Source: Thuidium tamariscinum (taxonomy: Eukaryota; Streptophyta; Bryopsida; Hypnales; Thuidiaceae). Taken from it: 64,000 nucleotides of DNA. The notes below the pieces were generated by a model. The model ran no database searches and was not told the origin of the DNA. It worked only from the letters and a program-made list of their open reading frames with translations. Position 1 is the stretch's first letter, and each line of letters begins with the position of its first letter. The stretch lies in NCBI GenBank assembly GCA_947034885.2, contig OX344750.2:2604001-2668000 (forward strand), in the 5' to 3' direction. Both the position numbers and the translations under genes were made by a program. This document shows, piece by piece, positions 49,141 to 60,102 of this stretch.

Positions 49141-50060
49141 CAATTTGTTTATTAAAACCCTATAGAATCCTAAATATAGGCATTTTTCAATTTTGTAACT
49201 AAATCCTTAACAATTAGCTTACAAAATTGGCAACAAAGTTTGTCAAAGAAGGCAACATATATTGATGTTAAAAATGCCATATCAATAGTTAAGGCCAAGA
49301 AAAAACTGACAAAGTTTGTAGTAAAATTTTGCAAAAAGCCTTTCTTTTGTATTCAATTATAAAGAAATAAATGGTAATAGAGAAAAGACAAAAAAAGTCT
49401 ATTCATGATGTTACCAATCTTAAAGATCACTTGTGATGGCAATGATTTTGAAGAGACTTCAAAGAGTGAGATTTTGACAAGACTTTAAATGCTTATAAGA
49501 GAGAAGATGGTGAAAGTATGTGCCACAATAATGAAATCAATGATGAAAAACATATGCTTGAAGTGAAGGTGATGGATGAAGAAAATAATGAACATCTAAT
49601 ACTATGCCAAAGATGACTAAGGGGGAGACAAAAATTGTAGATGAAGTCAAAAAAAATTATTTGGAAAGACAAGTCTTAAAGAATATAAAAACAAAGGAAG
49701 AAAAGAAGTAAAATAGTTCATTTTCTTTGAATTCATCAATGAAGATATAATCATGACAAGGGATTTAGAGACCAAGATGATTTTTTTTGACATAATCTAA
49801 AGGTATACTATGTCATGCATGTAAATTGTCACACAAAATCCATATAGAAATATTAGAAATATTGAGATATAAATATTTTTCCAAATCAAGCAATAAAAAA
49901 AAAATGTATGCATATTATTGACTATCATGTACAATACAACCACAAATAGAATTTGGTTAAAAATTGTAATATCATTTCATCTTCATCTTCAATTAGTTTT
50001 GCATTCAAACCTTTTCTAGTTGATTTGAGACTTTAAATTCTTAAAAAATTGTCTTTCACC

Positions 50061-50723
50061 TTAATCTTTAAATGCCTAAGGCACCAAATTTTGGTGTTGA
50101 CATTAATTTAAAGTTAAATAAAACCTAACTAAGTTGTTATTTTGAAAAGTTTATATTTTTTTTAAAAATCTTTTCACAATATAGTTTTTGCTTCAGAAAT
50201 CTCTAAATTAGAAAATGATTGATTATGATTTTTTTATTCAAGATTTTGTGCAAGGGTGTCTTATTGCAAATCTTAACTTTCTATAATTTGTATTAAAGGC
50301 TCTTGGAAATGAGCTTCAAATACAGTAGATTTTAAGGAAAATATCATATTAGAAATTCATTTTTAAAATTGTAGAGTAGATATTGAAAAGCCCTAAATTA
50401 ATTAGAGTTATGCATGTTAGGCCCTTGTGACTTCATATTTTTTTAGTCACCAAATTTTTAGATTTGACATGTAAAAAGAGGATCAAAAAGCTTCAAATCA
50501 CTTTTGCAATTTTAACACCTTCATGATCAAACATTAGTATTATTTCAATTCATAAGTGATTCATTATATTTCCTTTTTTTCAATGATTCTTTACATGTCT
50601 AATTTGAATTTGTACAATTACAACTTCAAAAAATTAAAACAATTCCTCAAAATGTTGTCTTTTTGTTTAATTTAGAACAAATTTTTAGAAGTTCAAAAAA
50701 GACTTGAGGCATTTAGAGGTTAA
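50061..50723. mobile_element. TTAA-bounded non-autonomous element, copy R2
   Basis: 663 bp, end-to-end homologous with 19598-20252 and in the same orientation. Shared anchors are AAGATTTTGTGCAAGGGT, TTATGCATGTTAGGCCC, TCATGATCAAA and the TTAA at both borders. Diverged from R1 by many substitutions and small gaps, so not recent. Confidence 0.6.
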
Positions 50724-52364
50724 TTTGAGTTGTTGAGTTTGTTAGACTGTGACCTAAGCAAGAGTTTTTAGAGTTTCTATGCTAATAAAATGATGGTCTC
50801 AAACTCATAAAGGTAAACTAGCCTATGATATCTAGAATGTCCAATTTGCCATATTGACACTTTAAAATTTTTCCATATAAAACAAAACATAAGAATTAAG
50901 GAGAGCAATTGAAATTTATTTTTTCAACAAAGTATAAATTTGTTATGAATATTTGAAGTGGGATGTTTAATTGGCCCTAAGGAAATCACTAAACTACCAA
51001 AAATGAGTACCTATAATGGTCATCTTATTACCTAATGCAATGACAATATTTCCCAACACAGCCATGACATACAAGAAAAAAATTAGTCCTTGTAATGAAT
51101 TACCCAAAAAAGGTGGAAGTTCCTAATATAGTCACTAGTAACTCCATTACTATCTCTGAAGGCATTAAGTTTGGTTACTAACCAATTTAATGAAGTCTTA
51201 ATCTCATTTATTACAGAAAGTCTATAATGGGTTGATGTAAAACTATGGGTGGTTTTCTCAATGTTTGTATTAGGCACTTGGCTTGTTCACCTAATAACTT
51301 ATATAGGCCTTCATTTTCCACTTCTCATATATATCACAAGTGTATAAACCTCAAATTATTTACTTAAAGCCCTAAAGGACCAAGCGTGTCCTCACAATTT
51401 AGAAGTCCAATTTAAAGTGCTATTACTTTTGCATTTGATGTTTACATTTAATAAAATGTATTGGAAAATTTGTGCTCTTTCTTCTAGTTTGTGTAGTAAA
51501 ATTTTCAAATCAATCCAAGATGTAATGATTTTCTTGAAATCCAATTGAAGTTCACATTCAAGTTCAATTTGAGTTTACTAAACTACAATTGATGGCTGCA
51601 ATTTTTGGGGCTTGTATCTCCTTCATCCAATGTTTGTTTTTCAATTTAAAAAAAAATGAATAATATTTATCTAGAAGTCTAGTTATTGTGGTCAAACTTT
51701 CATGGCAATCTAAGTTATTTTTAATATTTGGGAGCAATTCAAAGTTCAAAAATTAGACATTTTTGGAATGCAGTGAACTTTGGTGGCTTGTTTCTTCTTC
51801 ATACAAATGAATGTCTATTTTCTATAAAAAAAAATTTAGTAAAGTTGTGTATACTATTATAGTTTGTGTGAGTAAAATCGCATACAAATAAAAAAAAAGT
51901 TATGAGTGACTAAGAAGCATTATATTAGAAGGAAGTTAAACCCTAGATGTGTTTTTTTCAACTATTTTTTGACATTTCAAAACCATTTTGCTAATACAGT
52001 GAGTCAATTGAATGATATTTTCTTTCACCAATGTATTTGTATGTTGGTTTTGAAGCACTTTATAGCTCAAAGTTTTTTCATTTGAGAAGGTTTAGAAATC
52101 AAATTCAACCTCTACATGTGATTTTAGAAAAATTTCACCATCCTTTTTCAACACTAAATATCATTATAATCTCTCACTCCATGAGGCCAAATGACTCCAA
52201 ATTTGATTAACACCATTTGCAACACATACACCACAAGATTGTATAGTTGAGATTTCTATACCTTAATGACATTTAGACCTATAACACTTCAAAAGCAATA
52301 ATGCTTTTAACCCCCAAATGGCCTTCGGCCTTCAAGAGTTAAAGTAGAGGCACTGATTCAACTT
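50724..52364. other. AT-rich intergenic sequence
   Basis: No gene recognised. Around 52309-52345 a short stretch (TTAACCCCCAAATGG...GAGTTAA) again resembles TTAA-element ends and may be a remnant terminus. Confidence 0.5.
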
Positions 52365-52648
52365 CATTTTTTTTGGGACCAATTTTTTAATCTAACATGT
52401 GAAATGAGGATTGAAAGACTTTAAATAACTTTTACAATTTAAACACCTTCATGATCAAACATTATTATCTTTCAATCTATAGGTGTTATTTTTGTGTTTT
52501 CTTTTTCTACGTGATCTTACACATCTAATTTGAATTTGTATTGTTACAATTCAAAATAAATCGATAGAACTCATCATAATGTTGTATTTATGTTCAATTC
52601 AAAACACATTTCAAGAAGCTCAAAAAGGCCTTGGGCATTTAGGAATTA
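52365..52648. mobile_element. TTAA element, 3' fragment R3
   Basis: Matches the right-hand 280 bp of R1 and R2 (CACCTTCATGATCAAACATTA, TCTAATTTGAATTTGTA, GAAGCTCAAAAAGGCCTTGG) and ends in TTAA at 52645-52648. The left half is absent. Confidence 0.5.
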
Positions 52649-52793
52649 AGACTTTACAATGTTTAGAATCTAATTATCTTTACTTCTAAATTTTGTTTGT
52701 ATACCAAACAACTTACATTAAGAGTAGTTAATTTTTAGAGCATTGGGTTTGTAGAAGACATTATGATTTCATTGCTAGAAAATTCATTTGAAA

Positions 52794-52888
52794 CATTAGA
52801 TGAAATCTGAGGGCATTAGGAGACCGTTTCGGGTCGTTCCCGAAACGGCTCCCAATGCCGCAGATCCTCGTCAGGCCGACTTTTATGG

Positions 52889-52922
<34 letters not shown>

Positions 52923-53087
52923 GGGTCCTGAAATATGAAAATAAGTCCAAAAAAAAATTTTGAAAAAAAAAAAAAATATTACGTGGCAGTGTCCCGACCA
53001 CGTAGGATTCGGGTTCACAGGGCAGAAACTGCGTTCCCACAGTCCGGGAACCCACAGTCTCCTAATGCCCTCAAATTTCTTCTAATG
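52794..53087. mobile_element. Small inverted-repeat element, CATTAG family, copy D
   Basis: 294 bp. The terminal repeats of about 33 bp are nearly perfect: CATTAGATGAAATCTGAGGG, then CATTAGGAGAC, against the inverse on the right. The inside includes ACGTGG / CCACGT blocks and an uninterrupted A run of about 30 bases followed by more A-rich sequence. The better preserved ends suggest a younger insertion. Confidence 0.75.
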
Positions 53088-54145
53088 GGTTCAAATACAA
53101 ATGATGGTAATCTTACAATGGAATAAAACTAAGTAAAAGGATTTGGATGGATGTAAGTATCCTACATAAGATAGGCCATTCCATTTTTGCCAATTATCTA
53201 ATTTGTCATCCTACATTTGATCCCAATTCCACCCCAAAACTCATCTGAATCCATTCAATTTCTAATAATATTCATTGCATTAATGCCAACAACAACAACT
53301 AGCATGTCAATCATGTAACATCAAACACTTAAGTTCCATTGAATATATGAAATGGTGGTTATATATAGGTTATATATGATTTCATTTTATAAACAATTTT
53401 GTAATTTTAGGATAATTCAAGGTGGTGATTAAAAATGGTAACATGCATGTGTACCTTAATCCTTAAAAGTGCTGCAACATCCATATTTTGAACAATGATT
53501 GGAGGGCTTGTGAGCACTATCCAGTCTAACCAACTTCTCATTCATCCAATGTAATATTTGAATCTTAAAAAGACAAACTTCTTTAATGATCATTTTCATG
53601 AAATTAAAAGATCTTTTGCAATAAATGATATTTTGCAGTAAATGATATTTCTGTACAAATTATAAGCAAAAATGTGAAAAAATTTCAAAAAATAATTGAG
53701 GTGTTGAGGATGGAAGGGTTGTTTTCTCCTGCCGGTGAACTCTGTTCATCCATAATGTTCCCAATAAAGTTCCCATATATGTTCCCAGACACGTTATCAA
53801 TGAGGGCACTGTGACGACTTGGCTCTCTGTCACGGAGCTTTGGAGTGCAATCTCGTTGCCGGCGTCAATCGACCGATCGCATTCACTCTGTCTTTTGAAT
53901 CCTACTCATCGAGCTGAAGCTCAGCTTCCTCTTCGCATCGAGCTTCATATCTCTAAATTTGACCTTCATTTTGACTTTCCTTCGCCGTCTAATTGCGGGG
54001 AGGAAACTTGTTGCAGCTCATCGGCCGGGCTTGTTTTGATAAATTTGGAAGGAGCAGCTACGATTGATGGAGAGAATTTCTTGAGCACTTGACGATGGAA
54101 TAGAACTGATCGGGGTTTGGCAGTGATTATTAGGGTTTGAAGGTG
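53088..54145. other. Spacer and probable promoter of the FEY-like gene
   Basis: AT-rich until about 53790, then GC-richer toward the start codon at 54146, consistent with a promoter and leader. Short frames on both strands here (93 and 143 codons) overlap each other and have no recognisable features. Confidence 0.5.
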
Positions 54146-57100
54146 ATGGCGGAGATGATTGTTATCAGTTGGTGGGAATGGCTCATGGCGGTGCTCGTCA
54201 TTATCTGGGATGCGCTTTCGCAGCGGATCTATTCCGTGACTCTGCCTCCTCGCATTCCGATTGAGTCCCTTTCGCATGTCACCTGCGTGATTACGAGCTG
54301 TAATCCTGGCATCGCCCTTGAAACCGCTAGGTGAGATTTTCTCCGTTCCATGCTTCGCGTCTGTGTTTCTTGTCTTGGTTATGGCAATCAAGGACAACTA
54401 TAGTTTGCAAGTTCTCGGTAGAATGTGCTATTTCGGAGTGAATTTCACTCACAGTCATGGCTGTCGGCAAGTGAAGTGTGATTTTTGGGTCAAGAGTAGG
54501 CAATGTGAGGTTGGACGTATGTGAAGTCCAAGCTCAATATGCAAAAGAGATAATAGTTCAAGATTTAATCGGATGATTTTCTAAATCCATACCCTAATTT
54601 GGTGTCCCAGGCTTGGTACTTTTGGAATGAGTATCAGTTTGTTGTCTAGATTTGTTAGGGCATACATTTGAAGAGGCTCTTGATTATAGCTTATCTTACT
54701 TTTAGTACCTGCAAAGTCGCTAAGTACTAAATTGCAACTAATTTTGCATGACCATGGTCTTGATTAGCATTTTTTGACGTAGTGCCTGGATCCAGAAGGC
54801 ATTATAAAATACCATAACCCTCCAAAACTTACTTCAGGTATCTAATTTCTAGAATCCAACTACAGGATCTTAGAGGTCGTGGTTTGTTTTTCCTATCATC
54901 AAATTTTCAGTCATCGACTATACGTATGCTAGAATTCATAGTAATCAACTCTTACACTTCACATTAACACTGCTCTTTGACCTTGAGGATGCACTGAATC
55001 TCATTGGTTGCATATCTTCTAAATAAGCTTCCATACTGGACTGTAACATCGTCCAATTATGAGGGGCTAGCATTTTGAATTCGAATCCTCTTCCGCTCAA
55101 CCATGGAGACCATCAAATCCTTAATTGGCATTGTGGGATAGTTTTTGAGTAGAGGTCGTTTTCTGTGCTCAGACATTTGGCGGAGTCAGGAGCGCATGTT
55201 GTATTTGCCGTGGCCGACACAGATGCTGTGAGGGAGCTCATTGCAGCGTGGGAAGGGGAACAGAATGATGCATATTTCCCCCTTAATTGTGAGGTATGCT
55301 TCGGGTTTAGCAAGTCTTCAGTTGTACGTTCTGGTCAAAAATCACTTCATTGAATGATTTAAGAAGGATTTCAGTTGTTCATAAGTGATTTGCATTGCTT
55401 CGAAACATTTAAAAAAAAATCAGATTCTAGAGTTCAGCGACTTTTTTTACGCACACTGGCTACCTAGCATTTGACATATTTCTGTCGTTTCTAGAGAAAG
55501 ATTTGGTCTAGAAGTATTTCCTTTAAGCTCAAGCTGGTTTTAAATGTAGGTGATGGAGATGGATTGTCTTTCCCTTGACTCTGTGCGGAAGTTCGCTGTT
55601 AGTTGGGAGGCACGGGGGCTTCCTTTGAACGTGCTAATCAATATCGCTGACAACTCGTGTTTTGCTGGTATATACAGCTTCTATCTTTCGTCTGTGTTGT
55701 TGATTATTAATGATTTTACTATAAGCGTGGACTGATGTCTGATATGTGTAGCATACAAAATTTGTGTTCATTTCTCCAGATAGCTAGATAATGTGGTAAT
55801 TGAGCCCATTCGCTACCCTTCTTAAAGCATCAAAACTGAAAATCTCGTGGCAATTTCATGTCAGTTTTCACCAGCTAATGAACGCACATAAGTGTTTTAC
55901 ATCTCGGTTTCATCGCACACTCATGCTTTCTAAATCGTTTTGGTGATGAATCAAATACTACAGCGTTTCTGAAACCGTTCCTATCTGGTATATTGAACTT
56001 AGTTCTTTTCTTTGGCGCGTATTTTCAGGGTCAGAGAGATTCTCAAAGGATGGCTTCGAGCACCACATGCAAGTGAATCATCTTGCTCCAGCTCTCCTGA
56101 CACTTCTGCTCTTACCGTCTTTGCTTCGTGGGTCACCTTCACGAGTGGTTATGGTGAATTCAGTTGTAAGTCGCCATCTTATTTTTTTATCGAATTTTCG
56201 ATTTCTGCCCATATTTATTCTCCTGAGGCTGTGTAAGGGTTGTAGAAGCATACTAGTTTCTGCTCTTCCCCTAGAATGAGTCCAAATTTTTACTTTTTGA
56301 TTCTTGAAGTTTTTCACTTCAGGATCTCATCTTGCTATCTCTGTGGCAGGTGCATCACATAGGTAACCTTGACGCAGAAGATCTCGATCTATCTGGCACC
56401 AAAAAGAAGTACAACAAGTTAACTTCTTTTGCCAACAGCAAACTCGCCCAGGTGTGTAAATATGACTTGACCTCAACTCATGATTGCACATCTACGCTGT
56501 GAAAGCAATCGGATTGATTAAGAGAGAGCTTCAGATCCCGAACAACAATCATTTGTCATCATTACCTTATAACATGGAAATACATAAACGATGTTGCATC
56601 GAATTCTTTCTTTAGCTGCTTCAGTGCAACCTAACTTATTGTAAATACCATCGTAGCAATTGTGTGATATCACGAAATCCAACCTTTGGAAGCCTTTCGA
56701 TGTGTGCAGCTTTTGTTCTCCAACCTTCTTCAAAGACGACTGCCAAAGGAAGCTAGCGTTGACGTCATCTGTGTGCATCCAGGGCAGGTTACGAGAGTAA
56801 TGGTGTGAATACTCACCTGAATAGGTCCTAGTAGAACCTGGATACTTTCTCCAGTATAGATTTTTTATTCGCCCTTGAGGGAGCTCAATTATTTTAGTGA
56901 ATCACTAAACAGAATTGGTAAGTGCGTATTTACCGCTTTCAATTTTCCTGCTGCTGGAGAATGGGGTCTATCTTACCTATCCTGCATTGTATGGGCGGAC
57001 AGGCACCAGGATCACGAGGGATTACACAGTTGGCTCAGAGAATAGCTTTTTTCCTCTTAAGCCCCGTGGAAGGTGAACCCATACATACCCTTCTTCTTTC

Positions 57101-57532
57101 TAAAGTTGATACCTTGCAACTTCTCTTGAATCACCCACTCAGCTGCCTCAATTGTGATAAACTTGTGTGCCAGGTGCTCGAAGTGTGCTGTTCTGTGCCA
57201 AAGACAAACAAGTACAGGACTATGCACGTGCATTGCGAGGGCTCAACTATCCTCTAGCGCCCTACTTCGGGTCAGATTGCAAACCCTGCTCTGTTGCTCG
57301 GCAGGTGCATGACATGGACAAGGCAAATCTAGTTTGGCAAGAGACACTAAGATTGTTAGAATTTCCAGTGGAGGGTGTAGAAGTAGCAGTAAATGAAAGT
57401 GATCCAACTGATGCTGCCGCTGGTTATGTGGATTCTTTCCCTGCGGTTGGTAATGGCGAAGATTTGGACTTCTTACTGGAAAATGGTAATGATGGTGTTC
57501 ATGACTTTTTTTCTGATAATGATAATACCTGA
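54146..57532 (+). CDS. FEY-like short-chain dehydrogenase/reductase with altered active-site motifs, 8 exons
   Basis: Exons 54146-54330, 55173-55293, 55550-55667, 56029-56165, 56350-56451, 56710-56802, 57003-57072 and 57174-57532 join with GT-AG borders and correct phase into 394 residues. An N-terminal hydrophobic helix (about 9-22) suggests a membrane anchor. Strong resemblance to plant FEY (FOREVER YOUNG) proteins: QRIYSVTLPP, ETARHLAESGAHVV, LSLDSVRKFA, HMQVNHLAPALLTLLLLPSL, GSPSRVVMVNSV and LLSPVEGARSVLF. The usual SDR signatures are changed: the TGxxxGIG cofactor loop reads TSCNPGIA (50-57), NNAG reads NIAD (133-136), and the YxxxK site reads FANSK (214-218), so the catalytic Tyr is Phe while Lys218 and Ser186 stay. 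All splice sites and the frame are intact, so this looks like a non-catalytic paralogue rather than a dead gene. The acidic C-terminal tail (about 360-394) extends beyond the Arabidopsis protein. Confidence 0.85.
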
Positions 57533-58255
57533 TTTTGGCAATCAGTTACCATCTCTTATGAGATTTTGGTATGGTATTTCATGGCTGTGCACACATGTCC
57601 CTTCCCACAATTCTTGAGCGGGAATAGACTCATGCTCCCCTCTCCGAAGCTCCAAAATCGGCTCGTGTCATTCATATGTGCTTTGTTGTGACCTTGGTGG
57701 TATGCTCTCTACGATACAGGACTTTCAACAATCCAAGAGGTAGACTCTTCACACCTAAAAACTAAAGTCTGAAATTCCTACAAAATATGGGTCATGAAAG
57801 CAAGTGCGAGGGCAACCATGTCCTTTTCTGTTCAAACAATTATGTATGTTTTCGCTAATCACTAGCCAAATTACAGGGATGCATTGATTTGCGATGTGCA
57901 CCACTTTTCGGCTGTATCCTGACCTCCTTCGCAGTGATTTTTCTGTAGTTTAACAGATCGACATGATGAGGTCGTATCTGCGGTGATCATCATCCTCTCA
58001 GATTTGAACGAGATCAAATTTTAACTCAACAATCATTGCGCTATCATTCGAAATTAATACGATCGGTTGCGTACACATCCGAAACAATCGTTAATTAAGG
58101 TAAATGACATTGGTATTGTCCTCCTTGTAAGCAGTGGAGCGTTCACACAACTTAGTTCGCATCGCAACTGCGCTGCATTGTCACTCAAGCTGCTTCTCGA
58201 TCACAAGTTTTTCGTCTGATGTTCAATTCTTCAGGTGCACGACTGCACATTCAAA
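57533..58255 (+). other. Spacer between FEY-like and B3 genes
   Basis: About 720 bp of mixed composition that should hold the 3' end of the FEY-like transcript and the promoter and leader of the B3 gene. No coding frame supported. Confidence 0.5.
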
Positions 58256-59496
58256 ATGCGGAGAAACGAGGCGGCTCGAACGGGGAAAGTGGGGCATCAG
58301 GATGAAGGATTCAAGGGAGATTGGCAGAACATCTCCTTCGAGAAGAGAGTGACGAAGTCTTCATTTGCTATGCTGGTGCGTCAATTTCTGCTCGCATTCC
58401 GGTTGCTGGATAGAAGGTGTTCGGTGTTTCTCCAGGAATTCTTTGCTTGGTAGCATGTCGTTAACTCCTGAAGAACCCAATTGGGTTTTACGCTTTTTTA
58501 TCAATTTCAAGTGGGTTGTATTGGGATTCTCTCCCGCCCAAAGTTTATAATTTATCCACTGACACATGCGATGTCCTCCACATGTTCTGGAGTTTTAAGA
58601 AAATTCTCCATATGAATAATATCATATCATCTGATGAATCGAACTGGTCGCTCTGAATGAATGAATGCGGAATGTATCCCTGATCCTTCAAGGATCAAAC
58701 TGCAAGCGTTTCATGCGTGCACACTCAGTAGGATTCTTGACGTTGTCTCTCTGATTTCTGGTACCTGAATCTCCAGACTGTGCCCGCAAAGTTCGTGCGT
58801 CAGCACGGAGACAAGTTTCAGCAACATGTTCTTGTTCAAACTGAAGGAGACGGTCGTCTTTGGACCGTGAAAGTGAGTGTGGCTTTTCCTCATGGACGGC
58901 CACAAGTATGGTTTAGTCGTGGATGGAACAAGTTCGTTGTCTTCCATGGCCTTGTCCAAGGCGACCGGATGACAATCAATCTCGTGGCGATGTCCAAGTT
59001 CAAGGTTTCCATTGCTCGCAGCAGCGAGAATTCCAAAGCACGGCCACGACGATTGCAAACACTTGAAACGAGTCTGAAAGTGGATGATTCACAGAGACGG
59101 TCCAAGAATCTCCTACGGAATCCGAAAGATGATGCACAGAGACGATGGCCCAAGAAGCTCCTACGCAGTCGGAAAGATGATTCACGGAGAAGGCCTGAGA
59201 AGCTCCTACGGACTCTGAGAGGTGATTCACAGAGACGACGGCCAAAGAAGCTCCTACGACCGCCGTGCTTTGTGGACTTGAGTGAAGAGGAGCCCGAAGT
59301 AAGGCGCGATGAATGCCACGAGCCGGTTGCGAAGGACTGGGAAGCGGTGAAAGCTGAGACTACTCTGGTACACTCAATCTCCAACGCGACTCCTGCTGCT
59401 GCTGCTGGTTCTTCGCTGAGCGACTTCTCCGACATGGACTCACATTACTTTGAACCGGTACAAGCTACAGCACCACTTCCCTTTTTCTATTCCTAG
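58256..59496 (+). CDS. B3 DNA-binding domain protein with basic tandem repeats, 2 exons
   Basis: Exons 58256-58375 and 58777-59496 join in phase to 279 residues. Residues 28-122 form a plant B3 domain: FEKRVTKSSF, LTVPAKFVRQHG, then WTVKVSVAF, VWFSRGWNKFVVFHGLVQGD, ending KFKVSIA. B3 proteins bind DNA in the nucleus as transcription regulators; this one looks nearest to the REM type, which I infer only from the loose match. Residues 138-198 are four copies of a basic 15-16 residue unit (DDSQRR..PKKLLR), very likely a nuclear localisation or nucleic-acid contact region. An acidic Ser-rich C-terminus follows. The start is the first ATG in the exon, directly before the B3 fold. An additional upstream exon cannot be ruled out. 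Confidence 0.82.
59083..59263 (+). repeat. 45-48 bp coding tandem repeat in the B3 gene
   Basis: Units begin at 59083, 59128, 59176 and 59221, each with GATGATTCACAGAGACG or a close variant and AAGCTCCTACG. Lengths of 45 or 48 bp keep the reading frame, so the array encodes repeated basic peptides and can vary in copy number without breaking the protein. Confidence 0.85.
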
Positions 59497-59831
59497 GATA
59501 TGTTCAGGTTGGTCCACTACATCAATCAGCGACTACGTGGAAATGAAAACAGAATTTAGAAGACCTCTAGGGCTCCGCCGATGAGAGGTCGTTGCAACGA
59601 ATCTTGCCTACAGTAGAGCCAAAAGTTAAAAAATTGCGTAGTCTAGAAGTGCAAAATTTAACTTTCTGTTGCTGAATTGTCGGAGCACAGACTGAGTAGC
59701 TTGGTCTATTATATCAACTTCTCTTGTAATATGCAGTTGGTAGCTTGCTACTTTGTTGGCAATTTTTTTGAGACAATACAATCATGGCATTTAAAAGGAT
59801 AAAAGTACATATCGTTACAAGAAATTGTCTC
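59497..59831. other. 3' flank of the B3 gene
   Basis: Untranslated or intergenic sequence; nothing further recognised before the 48-bp duplication. Confidence 0.5.
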
Positions 59832-59927
59832 TTGCAGCCTTTGGCACAGAACAGCTATCTACAAGTCACAAGAGTCGCATTGCAGCCTTTGGCACAGAAC
59901 AGCTATCTACGAGTCACAAGAGTCGCA
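59832..59927. repeat. Recent 48-bp tandem duplication
   Basis: Two copies (59832-59879 and 59880-59927) beginning TTGCAGCCTTTGGCACAGAA, differing at only one or two positions. Non-coding; its near identity shows that it arose recently. Confidence 0.9.
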
Positions 59928-59957
59928 CTAGGAACCATTCGGATCCTCCTCAGAATC

Positions 59958-60102
59958 AAGCACTATTTATTGAGTCAATTTACTCTAAACAATGCTCACA
60001 AGGCATACAATCACCTCCGGCAGAGGATTAGGAAGAGCTGCGGAGGTGACTGTATGCCTTATGAGCACTGTTTAGAGTAAATTGACTCAATAAATAGTGC
60101 TT
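59958..60102. repeat. Long hairpin with 62-bp arms and 21-bp loop
   Basis: Arms 59958-60019 and 60041-60102 pair with only three differences, all transitions. On a minus-strand RNA each would be a G-U pair; on a plus-strand RNA each is an A-C mismatch. Twenty bases spanning the loop (60023-60042) are identical to 60467-60486, inside the neighbouring RPA1-like exon. The arm sequence is not otherwise found in the window. Confidence 0.9.

Larger units (their letters stand above)
44451..50060. other. AT-rich repeat desert
   Basis: No gene recognised on either strand. Two diverged direct copies of a dispersed repeat lie at about 46270-46640 and 48830-49140 (shared: CATAACT(A/T)TTGA, TATGGTTAAA, AAAGTCCTTTATTT / AGGTCCTTTATTT, TCAATT), with a weaker relative at about 15410-15600. 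The rest is A/T-rich and low in information. Confidence 0.6.

Noticed and set aside
44451-52364. Search for retroelement or other virus-like fossils in the repeat desert
   Set aside because: No long terminal repeat pair, primer-binding site or recognisable polymerase, protease or capsid motif was found on either strand.
53966-54397. 143-codon minus-strand frame across the FEY-like first exon
   Set aside because: Antisense to a well supported exon with a hydrophobic helix and SDR similarity.
55030-55110. tRNA-like box B (GAATTCGAATCC)
   Set aside because: No matching box A or cloverleaf could be built around it.
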